Shown in pieces: positions 12,901-22,872 of a DNA stretch of 64,000 bases (the stretch's first letter is position 1; each line of letters opens with the position of its first letter). The position numbers were made by a program, and so were the translations under genes. Below the pieces are notes generated by a model. The model was given only the letters and a program-made list of their open reading frames with translations, was not told the origin of the DNA and did not search any database. Where the stretch lies: contig NC_084888.1 in NCBI RefSeq assembly GCF_958979055.1, positions 5,102,001 through 5,166,000 on the forward strand, in the 5' to 3' direction. This DNA comes from Alnus glutinosa (taxonomy: Eukaryota > Streptophyta > Magnoliopsida > Fagales > Betulaceae).

Positions 12901-13247
12901 GCGAACAAATACCTCCAGGCATTAGGCATGATCTGACTGGGTGCAACCATCAGAAAAAGGACGAAATCCCGAGCAATCTCCGGAAATGGTAACCGTAGCC
13001 CAGCAAGAAACATCCTTTCGAACAAGGTAATGTCGCCGCCGTTGATAAGCCGAGACTCAGGTGCTTGGTAAAACATCCTCACTGTTGGAGGAATGTCGTA
13101 GTTCAGGCGAAGCACACCCTCATGCTTCGCAAAAAGGGCGGTTTCCACCCTACTCTCCAGGGGAAAGAGATCCACGAAGCCGTCGGACCTTTTTGTCCGA
13201 GCCCGAGACATAACAGGAACGGTTGAAGCAGCCTTCTTAGGAGCCAT
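6931..13247 (-). pseudogene. Antisense spliced gene of the Tat element (putative gypsy-type transposon domain), split by an insertion
   Basis: On the minus strand an ATG at 13247 opens a 367-codon frame to a TAG at 12144-12146. The same frame stays open beyond it to 11190. A canonical intron is visible at 11121-11201: donor CAG|GTAAGT, acceptor CTCTTTATAG, phase 0. Exon 2 runs from 11120 into a coiled coil, is interrupted by the nested element at 7458-10877, and resumes from 7457 to a TAA at 6931-6933. It carries a few more stops, for example near 7147. The N-terminal half resembles the 'putative gypsy type transposon' (Transposase_28-like) domain, followed by a Ser/Pro/Glu-rich region and a Lys/Glu-rich coiled coil. 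Antisense genes at this position are known in Tat-group elements; their role is unknown. Confidence 0.75.
7458..10877 (-). mobile_element. Solo-LTR-like element (Del/Tekay-type gypsy LTR) nested in the antisense gene
   Basis: In its own (minus) direction it starts TGTAATATCCCAG and ends GGGGGCGTGACA, a TG...CA LTR structure. The flanks are ACATG at 7453-7457 and ACGTG at 10878-10882, a 5-bp target duplication with one mismatch. The coding sequence of the Tat antisense gene continues across the two flanks. No protein domain is present, but there is a GC-rich block (about 10080-10480), CT-rich tracts and a conserved block near 8340-8490. That block reappears inverted in the element at 14601-17957. 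Its 3.4-kb length fits the long LTRs of Del/Tekay chromoviruses, so a solo LTR left by recombination is the best reading. Confidence 0.72.
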
Positions 13248-13373
13248 TGAAAAAGAAGAAGAGAAGAAATAGAGGATACAGAGAAAGAAAAGAGTTTAGG
13301 AAGAAGGCGACAATGGAGGATCGAGAAAGAGAACAAGTAAATGTCGAAGAATGAACAGTGAAAGTGTTCAAAA

Positions 13374-13382
13374 CTTTAAATA
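13374..13382 (-). promoter_or_regulatory. Possible TATA box of the antisense retroelement gene
   Basis: On the minus strand TATTTAAAG lies about 125 bases upstream of the ATG at 13247. It is the only clear TATA-like motif in the 433-bp gap between that ATG and the 3' LTR (13248-13680). The rest of the gap is otherwise featureless leader sequence plus the polypurine tract at its end. Confidence 0.45.
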
Positions 13383-13667
13383 CCCCCTCCCCTACGTGTC
13401 CAAAATATCAAAGGGCGCCATCATTTCAAGATCTCCGAAGATTGAAAAGGTGCGCGTTCCGTATTCAAGAATTAAATGCGCTACCTCGATAGTACCGTTT
13501 CATGATGACAAAGGAAGGCAGTTTAGAGCTGATGTCGTCATTGGAAAAAGAAGCGGCAAGGTTTAAACGTTTGAACTGTTGAAAAGACGCGCCCTTCACA
13601 GTAGCAGGTACAGGTTGGCAGGCGGAAAGTAATTCTCTTATTTCCATTTATTTATGAAATCAGAGAA

Positions 13668-13680
13668 TTAGGGGGGTAAC
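13668..13680 (+). other. Polypurine tract before the 3' LTR
   Basis: A G-rich run (TTAGGGGGGTAAC) sits directly before the TGTTAAGG that opens the 3' LTR. It is the expected plus-strand priming site of the retrotransposon. Confidence 0.75.
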
Positions 13681-14570
13681 TGTTAAGGACAAGATTAACC
13701 CTAGAGACACGTGGATTCTGAAACATCTCGGAGTTATGTCTCGGACACTCGTTCCGACCCAGCAAAGAAAAGATCATCTAGGTATAAAGACGTCTCGGTC
13801 TTAACATCCCAGGTGACGGTATCAAATATCTCGAGATCTCCTAATTTGATCGGAGCGAACATATCTCGGACATTTGTGCCTCCGAGTAATAACACCTCGG
13901 GGTGATATCGAGTCGGTGCGATATCGCCTCGGGGTGATATCAAGTCGGTGTGACGACGTCTCGGAGTAATAACATCTCGGCCTTACACAATCCTGTTATG
14001 GTGCGGCGATATCCCGAGATCTCCAAGTTGGAGCGAACATATCTCGGATATCATCACCTTGGAGGTTGGCTGAAGTATGCCGCGGTTGTCTCAGAATGCG
14101 ATAAAGATAGAATCCCAGAATATCAGGGATAAACCACAATTCCATAATTAATGGGATAAGGTAGTTATTGATACGGAATCAAGTTTAAAGAGGTACAAAC
14201 GCAATCAACTTCGGATTCTATAATCTCATTCAAATTCCCTGAAGATAAGGTTAAAGTTCAACCAAGCTAGGATTCGAGCTCCTAATCCAACTAGGCGTCA
14301 AGAATTCTGGTAAGATTGCAAGTCTGGTAAGACCGCAAGTCCGGCCTATAAATAAGACCGTCACACCAGGTATGAAACAACGAATTCTCTGAGCTCTTGA
14401 GATTGAAAACAATCTTCAGAAAATTGATTTGAACTGACTTAGGCATCGGAGTGGGCGTAGTCGGCACCCCCGACGAGTTGTTTGTTCTTTTTGCAGGATC
14501 GAAGTTATAGATCAGAACCCAGCAGCGAATCACCAGGCAACACGTCACCATACCGGAAACTGTACCAATA
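13681..14570 (+). repeat. 3' LTR of the Tat-type retrotransposon (890 bp)
   Basis: It starts TGTTAAGGAC after the polypurine tract and ends CCAATA; the matching 5' LTR end is CCAACA. A likely TATA box, TATAAATA, is at 14347-14354. Within 13720-14060 short phrases such as CTCGGGGTGATATC and ATCTCGGA recur many times. Its last 103 bases differ from the 5' LTR at four sites, all transitions. This implies an insertion that is not recent but not ancient. Confidence 0.9.
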
Positions 14571-14600
14571 ACTTTTTATACTCATTTACCACACACATTT

Positions 14601-17600
14601 TATAACGCCCCAAAATTTTTTTTATATATAATATTTTTGGACCTATATATATATATATATTCATGAAAAGAAGAAGGAAATTTTGTCTCTTTCAATTTGT
14701 TATACAAAAGCATTCTATGGGTTCTCTTTTACTCTTATTAGTGTAGCCATAATTTATAATGGTCTTTATTTATTAATTATTATTAATTTTTTTTAAACCC
14801 AATTTGGTTAAGGCAAAAAAAAAAAAAAAAACCCATAGCTCCCTCTCGCAGACCACTTCCACGTGGCAGGAGAGTCTTGCCACCTTTCTCATCTTTAAAG
14901 CCGAAACCAGTGACACCTTACTAATGCAATCTGACCCTCTCGCCACCTTTCAGTTCAATAAAATACACGTTGAGCCCATGCAATGCCTCTTTAAGCCACG
15001 ATTGCCCATCCTTCTTCTATTTAAGCACTCCCCTCGCCATGCCTCAAGGCATTGGCAGTAGTTCAGGCTTTAGCTATTCTCAGAACTTAACGCAGCAGGT
15101 ATGCTTTTTCTTTGGTACTTTTGTAAAGCTTTTATGATTTATTTATGGTAGTTTGGAGTACTGTAATTCCGAGAAGAACCTCTGGCCTAAACTGTGTTGA
15201 GTTGAAGCTTTGATTTCTGTTAATGGGTTGCAATTTTTTTTTTTGGCTCCTGAACACTATGATTTACTTTTTTTTCTTCCTTTCTTTTCTTTAGTTGGAC
15301 GCCCCCCCTTAGTAATTATTTTTCCCTTCCCCTGCTTCTTTCTTCTCTCTTCTTTTTCTTTTCTTGTTCTGAGAGAGAGATGGGGTGAGGGGAGGATTTG
15401 AGGAACAGAGTAAGGGGGGGGGGGGGGGGGGGAGACCGGCCGAAGAGGGGGGTGTGGGGAGGGGGAGAAGACCCAGCCGGTGGGCTAGCCACCGGACTGG
15501 GCGGACGGTACCGCAGGGCCGGCCGATCGCGGCCCCGCGCCGGCGACGCCATCGGAGGGCGCTTTTCCGGCGATCTCTGGCTCCCTGTGAGTGAAATTTC
15601 TGGGTTTTTCTTTGATTTTCAGAATATGGGTTGAATAGATCTTGAGAAATTTTTGATTTTTGATCTTGTTTCTTTTTGGGTTCCCTGATTTCTTTTCCTG
15701 TTGAGCCCAACTGAGAGGAAGAGATGAGGGAGAGATCGAAAGAGGGAGAAGGAAGAGAGAACCGGTGGGTGAACCACCGGTTGGGGCGGGCAGGAAGTCG
15801 GGCCGGTAGGCCACGGCTTGGCGACGGCAAGACCACGGGGAGTTGATTTTGGGTTTTCAGATGAATTTTTTTGGTTGGATTCTTTCAAATGTTCAGATTT
15901 CCATATTGTTTATGGAGAAATTTTCTTGGTTCTTAGAGCAAATGGGTTTCGGGTAATGGAGAAAAAAAAAAAAATAATAAATAAATAAAATCTGGGCTGG
16001 TTTGTAGATGAAATTGTTGGTGTTTTATCTTGGTTATATATGGGTTTTTGCATCAATAAATAAGATAGATGATGGACATGTGCTGAATGCTGTACAGAAT
16101 GCTTGTTTAATCTTCTGTGGGTTGTAGAGAAGCTGCTTCTTCATTCAGTGATTATATTTTGTAGAAAGCTTTATATTTGTGATCAATTATATGAGTATTG
16201 AAATTATGTGTGAGTTGCTTTGCAGTTCTGGATGTCGATTTTATAGTTTGGCTAAGTAATGTTTCTAGATGTTGAGATAGAAATCAAAGAAGCCATCTTA
16301 AGTTGTTGCCATTAGAACTATTTCATTTGACAGTGTCATGTACTTGGAAAACTTAGAGTGAATCCACATCAGAACAGAGAACAACGTAATATGATTTGAA
16401 AAAAAAAAAAAAAAGCCCAAACAGTGACAATTGCTTTAATTATTTGACATGGTATTTAGTCCAACTTCTATAGACTATATGACTATTACATGGTGCACAT
16501 GCATTCAGACTAGTCATCATTGAACCATTAGCCAATATTGTACTATAAGTGATTTGTCATAGTCTATATGGACTTTAAGGTTCTTTAGCCTTACTTGTAT
16601 CTTTCAAATTTGTCAATAAACATGTGGAGAATATTGGTTTGATGCTTGCTGTAAAATACAGTAGTCTTTTAGCTAATCTAATTCAATATATTATGCACCA
16701 AATTTGATTATTTTATCTTCTAAAAATATATTCTTGTGATCCAATCTAGGAAGGAGGAACTAGTTACACTCAGAAAATCCAGGTAAGGAAACACAACCCT
16801 AAAAACCCCGGCAAATTTTTAAATAAAATCCTTTCCAAAGAAAAATGTCGGGAATTTTCGAAAGACTTTCACTTTAACATTAATTGTTCTATTATCTCAG
16901 GTATGAAAATAATGAATATGTTATTTGTAATCACATGAATGAATGAAGACGGTAATTATGTGCTAGATGTGCATCATGAGAATGAAGATGATGATATATG
17001 TGCTACATGCGCACAATATGAACATGATGATGAAATTATGATTGAATACTTGTTTTATGTACACCACACAAAGTTTTGTCACACGGTACCATAATGCTGT
17101 GATCCGGATCTTATAATAATTACAATGCTGGGTAGCGGGGCAACCACACCAAAAGTGTGGGGCTATCGGCCGGGGGGTTCTCACCTAGGGAGCTTCCTAA
17201 CCCGGCAGCTCTCCCCTGTGACGACAGGATGAGCCTATGGGTCCTTCGGGATCGGTCCTATGGACGAGCCCAACGTGCACCGCTCATGGTAAAAATGCGG
17301 AAGTGGACCAGTGGTGGACAAAACTTACACATTATGAATGATTACTATGAATGCACATTTCTTATTATTACTGAATTTTTATTTATGTGAAAATTTTTAA
17401 ATGTGTAAATTAATTTTATATTATATCTTATGCTTTGTTGTGTTACTTACTGAGTTGTTGAACTCACCCCCTTACCCTTACAATTCTTTTCAGATGGCGC
17501 TTCATATCATCATCCTCATAGCGGGCGTACCCATAGGGGTCGCTACCTATGATGATTCACAGTTCTGGCCCATTGATGCCGATCAGTGGGTTTATGTTTG

Positions 17601-17957
17601 TTTTGATAGCCCGTGATCATAACGTTTAGTCAGGGATTTATTTTTTTTTGTTTATGTATAGTAATGACACTGCTAGTCCGGACCAGTTTGGAGATAGTAG
17701 AAGTTTCCTCCAAGAAGTAGTTCGAAGACCGGATTATTTTTTTGTATATGATCAGTGTTTTATTTTGTGATCCCTGGCTGTTTGTATTAGCTGAAATATT
17801 ACTAAGACTTATAACATATGTGAAATTATGGGTATTAATCTACATTTTGTGTTTATTGTATTATCCTCTTTTAATATAAAAAGATTTATATTTGTGGATG
17901 ATTTTATTTTTCTCAAGTTCACGTATCCCCTTACATCCCAAAACGGGGGCGTGACAC
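14601..17957 (+). mobile_element. Second solo-LTR-like element (Del/Tekay-type), with exact 5-bp target duplication
   Basis: It starts TATAACGCCCC (decayed TGTAACG) and ends ACGGGGGCGTGACA. CATTT is present at 14596-14600 and again at 17958-17962, an exact target duplication. No coding domain is seen. It has a GC-rich block near 15410-15600, poly(G) at 15414-15432, and a block at 17140-17290 that matches, in inverse orientation, the block near 8340-8490 of the other copy. A phrase of the type 'TTACTGAGTTGTTGAACTCA' (about 17446-17466) is typical of Del/Tekay LTRs. Small open frames around 15310-15890 are strand shadows of the GC-rich block. Confidence 0.78.
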
Positions 17958-17962
17958 ATTTG

Positions 17963-18694
17963 CAATAAGTTTATTGTAGTATAAAAATTTGTTGAAAGCT
18001 TACTATGGTATGTAAAAATAACAAATAGGTCATAATTAATGTACCCAATTTTTGTTCATTTTTTTATGAAACCGTCAAATGTCATGTTATTACGAATTAA
18101 ATTATAACACATGTCATTCATAATAAAAAAAAATACATAATATATAAATTTTTTTTTTAAAAAAAAAAAAAAAAAAAAAACTGGAAATGGGGTGTGGCTG
18201 AATCACCTCCTAGAGAAGAGAAGAAGAAAAAAAAAAAAAAAAAAAAAAAAATAGTAGGTGACCGAATCACTTCATTTAGCCTAAAAATGAGACTCCACCA
18301 GTCCACCACCATCTTTTCTAGTTTTTTTTTTAATTATTATTATTATTATATATATATATATACACCATCTTCTTCTTTTTTCGTCCGAAATTTGGACAGA
18401 AATTAAGTACAATTACCTGCTTGTTATTTTAAATCCGGCAGTCAACTCTCAACAAATTTTTATACCAAAAAGAGGCTTAGTGAATATCGGTATAACCAAG
18501 TTCACTGATTTGACATTTTTCTCTAAATAAAACGCTAAAATAAACTTTTCCTAGTAGAAAAGGCCACTCTTTCTCAAAGCCCGGTTTCAATTTTCGCCCG
18601 GCTCTTTATTTATTTATTTTTTTTTTCGCGCTTCGTGAGCGTATGTGACCGTACGCAGTTGTGCTTGCTACGGCTACTCTCTCAAGTCTCAACT
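17963..18694. other. AT-rich upstream region of the PPR gene
   Basis: This contains long A/T homopolymers (18150-18180 and 18228-18250), an ATT/TA microsatellite (18332-18361) and no credible gene. A T-rich stretch precedes the PPR coding region. An in-frame GTG extends the PPR frame upstream to 18635, but GTG is not a usual plant start, so I place the start at 18695. Confidence 0.6.
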
Positions 18695-20770
18695 ATGAAA
18701 TTTCTGAATCTCAAACATTCTTTGTCTCAGTTATCCTCCAAGAGAGCTCTCGCTTACTCCTCTCAGAAATCCCAGCTGAATGAACAACCTCTTTCTCAGA
18801 AAACTTTCTTCAAGTCCAACGCCAAAGATTCTCTCATATCCAGGTTATGCGAAAACAAGAATTTCAAAGAAGCCATAGACATTCTCTGCGAACAGAAGCG
18901 CTTAAGAGATGCGGTGCAGTTGCTTGACCAAATTGACCGACCCACTGCTTCGGTATACTCAAACCTCATACAGCTCTGTCTCCAGCATCGTGCTCTTGAA
19001 GAGGGCAAGAAGGTCCATGCTCATACCAAAGCCTCCGGGTTCGTGCCCGGGGTTTTCATTTGTAACCGTTTTCTTGATATGTATGTTAAATGTGGGAGTC
19101 TTGGGGATGCGCAGAAAGTGTTCGATGAAATGGGTGAGAGAGATTTGTGTTCTTGGAATACAATGATTAGTGGGTATGCAAAAATGGGGAAGCTTGGAGA
19201 GTCGAGAAAATTGTTTGATGAAATGCCCGAAAGAGATAATTTTTCTTGGACCGCAATGATCTCGGGGTATGTTCGCCATGACCAGCCTAAAGAGGCTTTG
19301 GAATTGTACCGGATGATGTTAAGACATGATAATTCAAAATCGAATAAGTTCACGGTATCTGGTGCTCTTGCCGCCTCAGCAGCGATTCCAACTTTACGTA
19401 CTGGCAAGGAGATTCATGGTTATATAATGAGAATTGGATTGGATTCAGATGAGGTGGTTTGGAGTGCTTTATCAGATATGTATGGGAAATGCGGGAGTAT
19501 TGAGGAGGCTAGTCGCATTTTTGACAAGATGGTAGATAGAGACGTTGTTTCATGGACGGCAATGATTGGCAGATACTTTGAGGATGGGAGGAAGGAAGAG
19601 GGATTTGCTTTGTTGTCAGAGTTGATGAGATCGGGGATTAGACCTAATGAGTTTACATTTGCTGGGGTTCTAAATGCCTGTGCTGATCATGCTGCAGAGG
19701 ACCTGGGCAAGCAGGTACATGGGTACATGACTCGAATAGGGTTTGATCCCTTTTCATTTGCAGCAGGTGCTCTTGTTCATATGTATTCAAAGTGTGGGAA
19801 TATTGAGAATGCAAAAAGGGTGTTTAAGGGGATGCCTCGGCCAGATTTAGTTTCGTGGACTTCCCTGATTGTTGGATATGCTCAGAATGGCCAACCGATT
19901 GAGGCGCTTAAGTTTTTTGAGTTGCTTCTCAAATCAGGTACTCAGCCTGACCACATTACTTTTGTTGGGGTTCTTTCTGCTTGTACGCATGCTGGATTTG
20001 TGGATAAAGGAATCGAATACTTCCACTCAATAAAGGAAAAACACGGGTTAACACATACAGCAGATCATTATGCTTGTATCATTGATTTATTGGCCCGAGC
20101 TGGCCGATTTGGAGAAGCTGAGAATATTATTAATAAAATGCACATGAAGCCCGATAAATACTTGTGGGCTTCCTTACTTGGTGGTTGTAGAATTCATGGA
20201 AACCTTCAACTTGCAAAGCGAGCAGCAGAAGCATTATTTGAGATAGAGCCTGAGAATCCAGCTACCTATATTACTCTGGCCAACATCTATGCTACTGCTG
20301 GTATGTGGAGTGAGGTGGCAAAGGTTAGAAAGGCTATGGATGACAAACGAGTGGTAAAGAAGCCAGGTTTGAGTTGGATTGAGATCAAGAGAGAGGTACA
20401 TGTATTCTTAGTGGGAGATAAATCCCACTCAAAGTCGGATGAAATACACAACTTTTTGGGAAAGTTGTCAAAGAAGATGAAGGAAGAAGGATATGTCCCT
20501 GACACAAATTTTGTGCTACATGATGTTGAGGAGGAGCAGAAGGAGCAAAATCTCTCCTACCACAGTGAGAAGCTTGCGGTTGCATTTGGAATCATTTCAA
20601 CTCCACCAGGAACGACAATCAAGGTTTTTAAGAATTTAAGAACTTGTGTAGATTGCCACACTGCCATTAAATTTATTTCGAAGATTGTTCAAAGAAAAAT
20701 AATAGTGAGGGATTCAAATCGGTTCCATACTTTTGAGAATGGAAGCTGTTCATGTGGAGACTATTGGTAA
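18695..20770 (+). CDS. Pentatricopeptide repeat protein, PLS class, DYW subgroup (At4g37170-like)
   Basis: A 691-residue intronless gene, the usual architecture for plant PPR proteins. It begins MKFLNLKHSL with a Ser-rich, basic N terminus that fits organelle targeting. An array of P, L and S repeats follows, with typical phrases such as VFDEMGERDLCSWNTMISGY and KLFDEMPERDNFSWTAMISG. Then come E motifs and a complete DYW domain ending CSCGDYW. The deaminase-like zinc residues are visible in HSEKLAVAFG and CVDCHTAIKF. Such proteins bind organellar transcripts and act in C-to-U RNA editing in mitochondria or plastids. The target site cannot be read from sequence. The At4g37170 assignment rests on resemblance and on its SKS neighbours; it is inference. 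The frame has no breaks and is likely functional. Confidence 0.93.
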   Translation: MKFLNLKHSLSQLSSKRALAYSSQKSQLNEQPLSQKTFFKSNAKDSLISRLCENKNFKEAIDILCEQKRLRDAVQLLDQIDRPTASVYSNLIQLCLQHRALEEGKKVHAHTKASGFVPGVFICNRFLDMYVKCGSLGDAQKVFDEMGERDLCSWNTMISGYAKMGKLGESRKLFDEMPERDNFSWTAMISGYVRHDQPKEALELYRMMLRHDNSKSNKFTVSGALAASAAIPTLRTGKEIHGYIMRIGLDSDEVVWSALSDMYGKCGSIEEASRIFDKMVDRDVVSWTAMIGRYFEDGRKEEGFALLSELMRSGIRPNEFTFAGVLNACADHAAEDLGKQVHGYMTRIGFDPFSFAAGALVHMYSKCGNIENAKRVFKGMPRPDLVSWTSLIVGYAQNGQPIEALKFFELLLKSGTQPDHITFVGVLSACTHAGFVDKGIEYFHSIKEKHGLTHTADHYACIIDLLARAGRFGEAENIINKMHMKPDKYLWASLLGGCRIHGNLQLAKRAAEALFEIEPENPATYITLANIYATAGMWSEVAKVRKAMDDKRVVKKPGLSWIEIKREVHVFLVGDKSHSKSDEIHNFLGKLSKKMKEEGYVPDTNFVLHDVEEEQKEQNLSYHSEKLAVAFGIISTPPGTTIKVFKNLRTCVDCHTAIKFISKIVQRKIIVRDSNRFHTFENGSCSCGDYW

Positions 20771-21572
20771 TTCAAGGCACCTACAGATCCGTGATGCATT
20801 TCTGCATGATGTCAGAAAGATAAGGGGAATCGTGTTTCTATAAGCTGTGCGTTTTCCGCAAGTTCTTCTGGATTCATTATTTCGGATGTTTGTGATATAT
20901 TTGATTATTCCTTTTGTGGCCAAAATTAACAGAGCTCCTTTTTGGTCAAAATATCCTGCCATATATACCAGTCCTATGTAACACACCCCTCACAATCCAT
21001 CTCTAGTGTTCTTTCATGTTTCGCAACCAAATTATCATTTTGACCATCAAAGCATCGGGTGAGGCCTGTTGATATAAGAACTAGAGTCTAACCATCTTTA
21101 AACTCCATGATTATTTTATCTGTCTTCTCTGCTTGTGAGCATCTCGAATGTTAGGAAGTATAGCTGCAGCCATAGTCAAACAAGTGCCCCATGCAACATG
21201 CTTGGGTGGGTGATTTCTTGTTCGTCAAATATATTTGCCTGCCCCAAACTCCATCCTAATTCAATAATTCTCTCTTTAAACATTTGAATATTTGGCGAGT
21301 TCATCTGGTCACCTTGCACTGCTTTGCAGCCTCTAAAGATAGTTCTTCTGTCTTTACAAGAAGATGATTGTAATCTTTATTAAATCGACTTTCAATTAAA
21401 TTAACATTTTATTAAACCAATGGTACATGCTAAATTTCATATTAATTCAATATGAAATTTACTAATCAATCAAAAGCTTATGGACATAAATTTATAAATT
21501 TTCTACAAACTAGGTTGTAGTTCCTACAACCTTTACACCAGAAAAATGAAACACTTGTATGTATTCAATACC
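20771..21572. other. Intergenic region between the PPR and RPW8 genes
   Basis: This holds the 3' flanks of two convergent genes. No open frame with family resemblance was found. It could contain remaining exons of a longer RPW8-type gene, but I see no NB-ARC or LRR motifs. Confidence 0.6.
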
Positions 21573-22205
21573 TTACACATTTCTGTATCTGGGAAACAGT
21601 GTGCCGGGAAACCAACGGAAAAAACTCAAAAGCGAAACGATCCAATTCCTCTTGAACCCAGAAACCACAGGCAACTCCTTTCTGGGAATACCATCATTAT
21701 CAACAGGTCTCTGATGATGATCACCCAAACCAATTGGATGGAGACTTCTACCCGGATTCAATATCTGAAACGGAGAACACGCAGCAATATGGGTTTGACG
21801 AATGCGCTCTACCTCAACCAGGATCCGCATAAGATCCTCTGATTGCCCGACCGGAAGTTCAACATCAATCAGCCAGCGAAGTGCAGCTTGCAGTTGATGG
21901 AGCTTCTTGGAGTACCTGTCCCTTCGGCAGAAATCCCAGCAAGCTATCTCCGAGCACTTGGAAACAAGCTGCTTCGCATCATCCAGCAGTCGTTTCAACT
22001 TCTGGATTTCATCCTTGGGCGACTCTCCCAACTCTTGGCTTAACTGTTCGATCCTAGTGATCTTGGGAATTAGAATTTTGACTGTGCTTTCGAGGTCTAC
22101 GAGCAAGGGTTTAAACCTAATGGCTCTCTCTTTGGTCTCTCTTACAGCTTCTAAAAGATTTCTGGCCACCTCTCCCAGAGTTATCTCTAATATGACTTCT
22201 GCCAT
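21573..22205 (-). CDS. Short RPW8-domain protein (possible truncated helper-NLR or RPW8 homologue)
   Basis: The minus-strand frame reads from an ATG at 22205 (an in-frame upstream ATG at 22235 adds ten residues) to a stop at 21573, giving about 210 residues. The first about 150 residues match the RPW8/CC-R fold: a hydrophobic N-terminal helix starting MAEVILEITL, then amphipathic helices with LESTVKILIPKI, and the block LHQLQAALRWLIDVELPV. RPW8 domains occur alone in RPW8 resistance proteins and at the N terminus of ADR1/NRG1 helper NLRs. No nucleotide-binding motif follows. The last about 60 residues look unlike the family and may be intron read-through. A (GA)n tract just upstream (22250-22279) forms a CT-rich leader on the coding strand. 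It may be a stand-alone defence gene or an NLR remnant. Confidence 0.72.
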   Translation of the reverse strand: MAEVILEITLGEVARNLLEAVRETKERAIRFKPLLVDLESTVKILIPKITRIEQLSQELGESPKDEIQKLKRLLDDAKQLVSKCSEIACWDFCRRDRYSKKLHQLQAALRWLIDVELPVGQSEDLMRILVEVERIRQTHIAACSPFQILNPGRSLHPIGLGDHHQRPVDNDGIPRKELPVVSGFKRNWIVSLLSFFRWFPGTLFPRYRNV

Positions 22206-22235
22206 TTGCTCTACCGCATTAACTTCGGCCAACAC

Positions 22236-22246
22236 GAGCCTCCATT

Positions 22247-22279
<33 letters not shown>

Positions 22280-22872
22280 CAATTTGGTTGGTTGCATTGG
22301 TTTGTTTCCAAGCAGCTTCGACTTTGCTTCGTAGAAATTAATTATGTTCACCGGATCGGAGGTTGCGTGCGTGACATTGGGTTAAGAAAAATGCTATGTT
22401 TTCTGGAAATAAGTAAGGATCCGACTCGGTCCTATATTCTTCTCCACTCGGTAGAATTATATATGTTCACTGGAAATATACAAGGAGCCGACTCGGTCCT
22501 ATTATTCTCTACTCTGGAAGCTACAACCCTTTGAATCTTTCCACTATTAATTGTCGGACTGAATGTTGCAGTTTACTAGTCTAATTTCTTCCTGAAGGCC
22601 TATTCTTTCAAGTGGATAAAATTGGGTTTGAGATTTTTTTTCTTTTTTCTTTTTAATCTAGTTTATTAAACTTAATGTGCCCAAAGTGAATGTGATCAGA
22701 GTTTATATATATTTTAACCCTGATTTGGAAGAAAATTTTAGCCTTGTACAAAAGGAAGATTAAATTACGTACACAAGGAATCAATATAAATGCAAGACTT
22801 TTAGCAGCCAAAGCTACTACAAACGTAAAGAAGATACATACATAGACGTCCTTATGCAAGTAATTAAAGGAA
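22236..22872. other. Intergenic region between the RPW8 and reticulon genes
   Basis: It contains a (GA)n tract at 22250-22279 and AT-rich sequence with no recognisable gene. Two short stretches near 22350-22510 share the phrases 'TATGTTCAC' and 'CGACTCGGTCCTAT', suggesting a small local duplication. Confidence 0.55.

Noticed and set aside
15309..15836. Pro/Arg-rich frames on both strands
   Set aside because: They arise from a GC-rich block of the LTR-like element at 14601-17957, and frames on both strands are open equally.
18635..18694. Upstream in-frame extension of the PPR gene
   Set aside because: It would start with GTG, not a normal start in plant nuclear genes. The ATG at 18695 is a better start.
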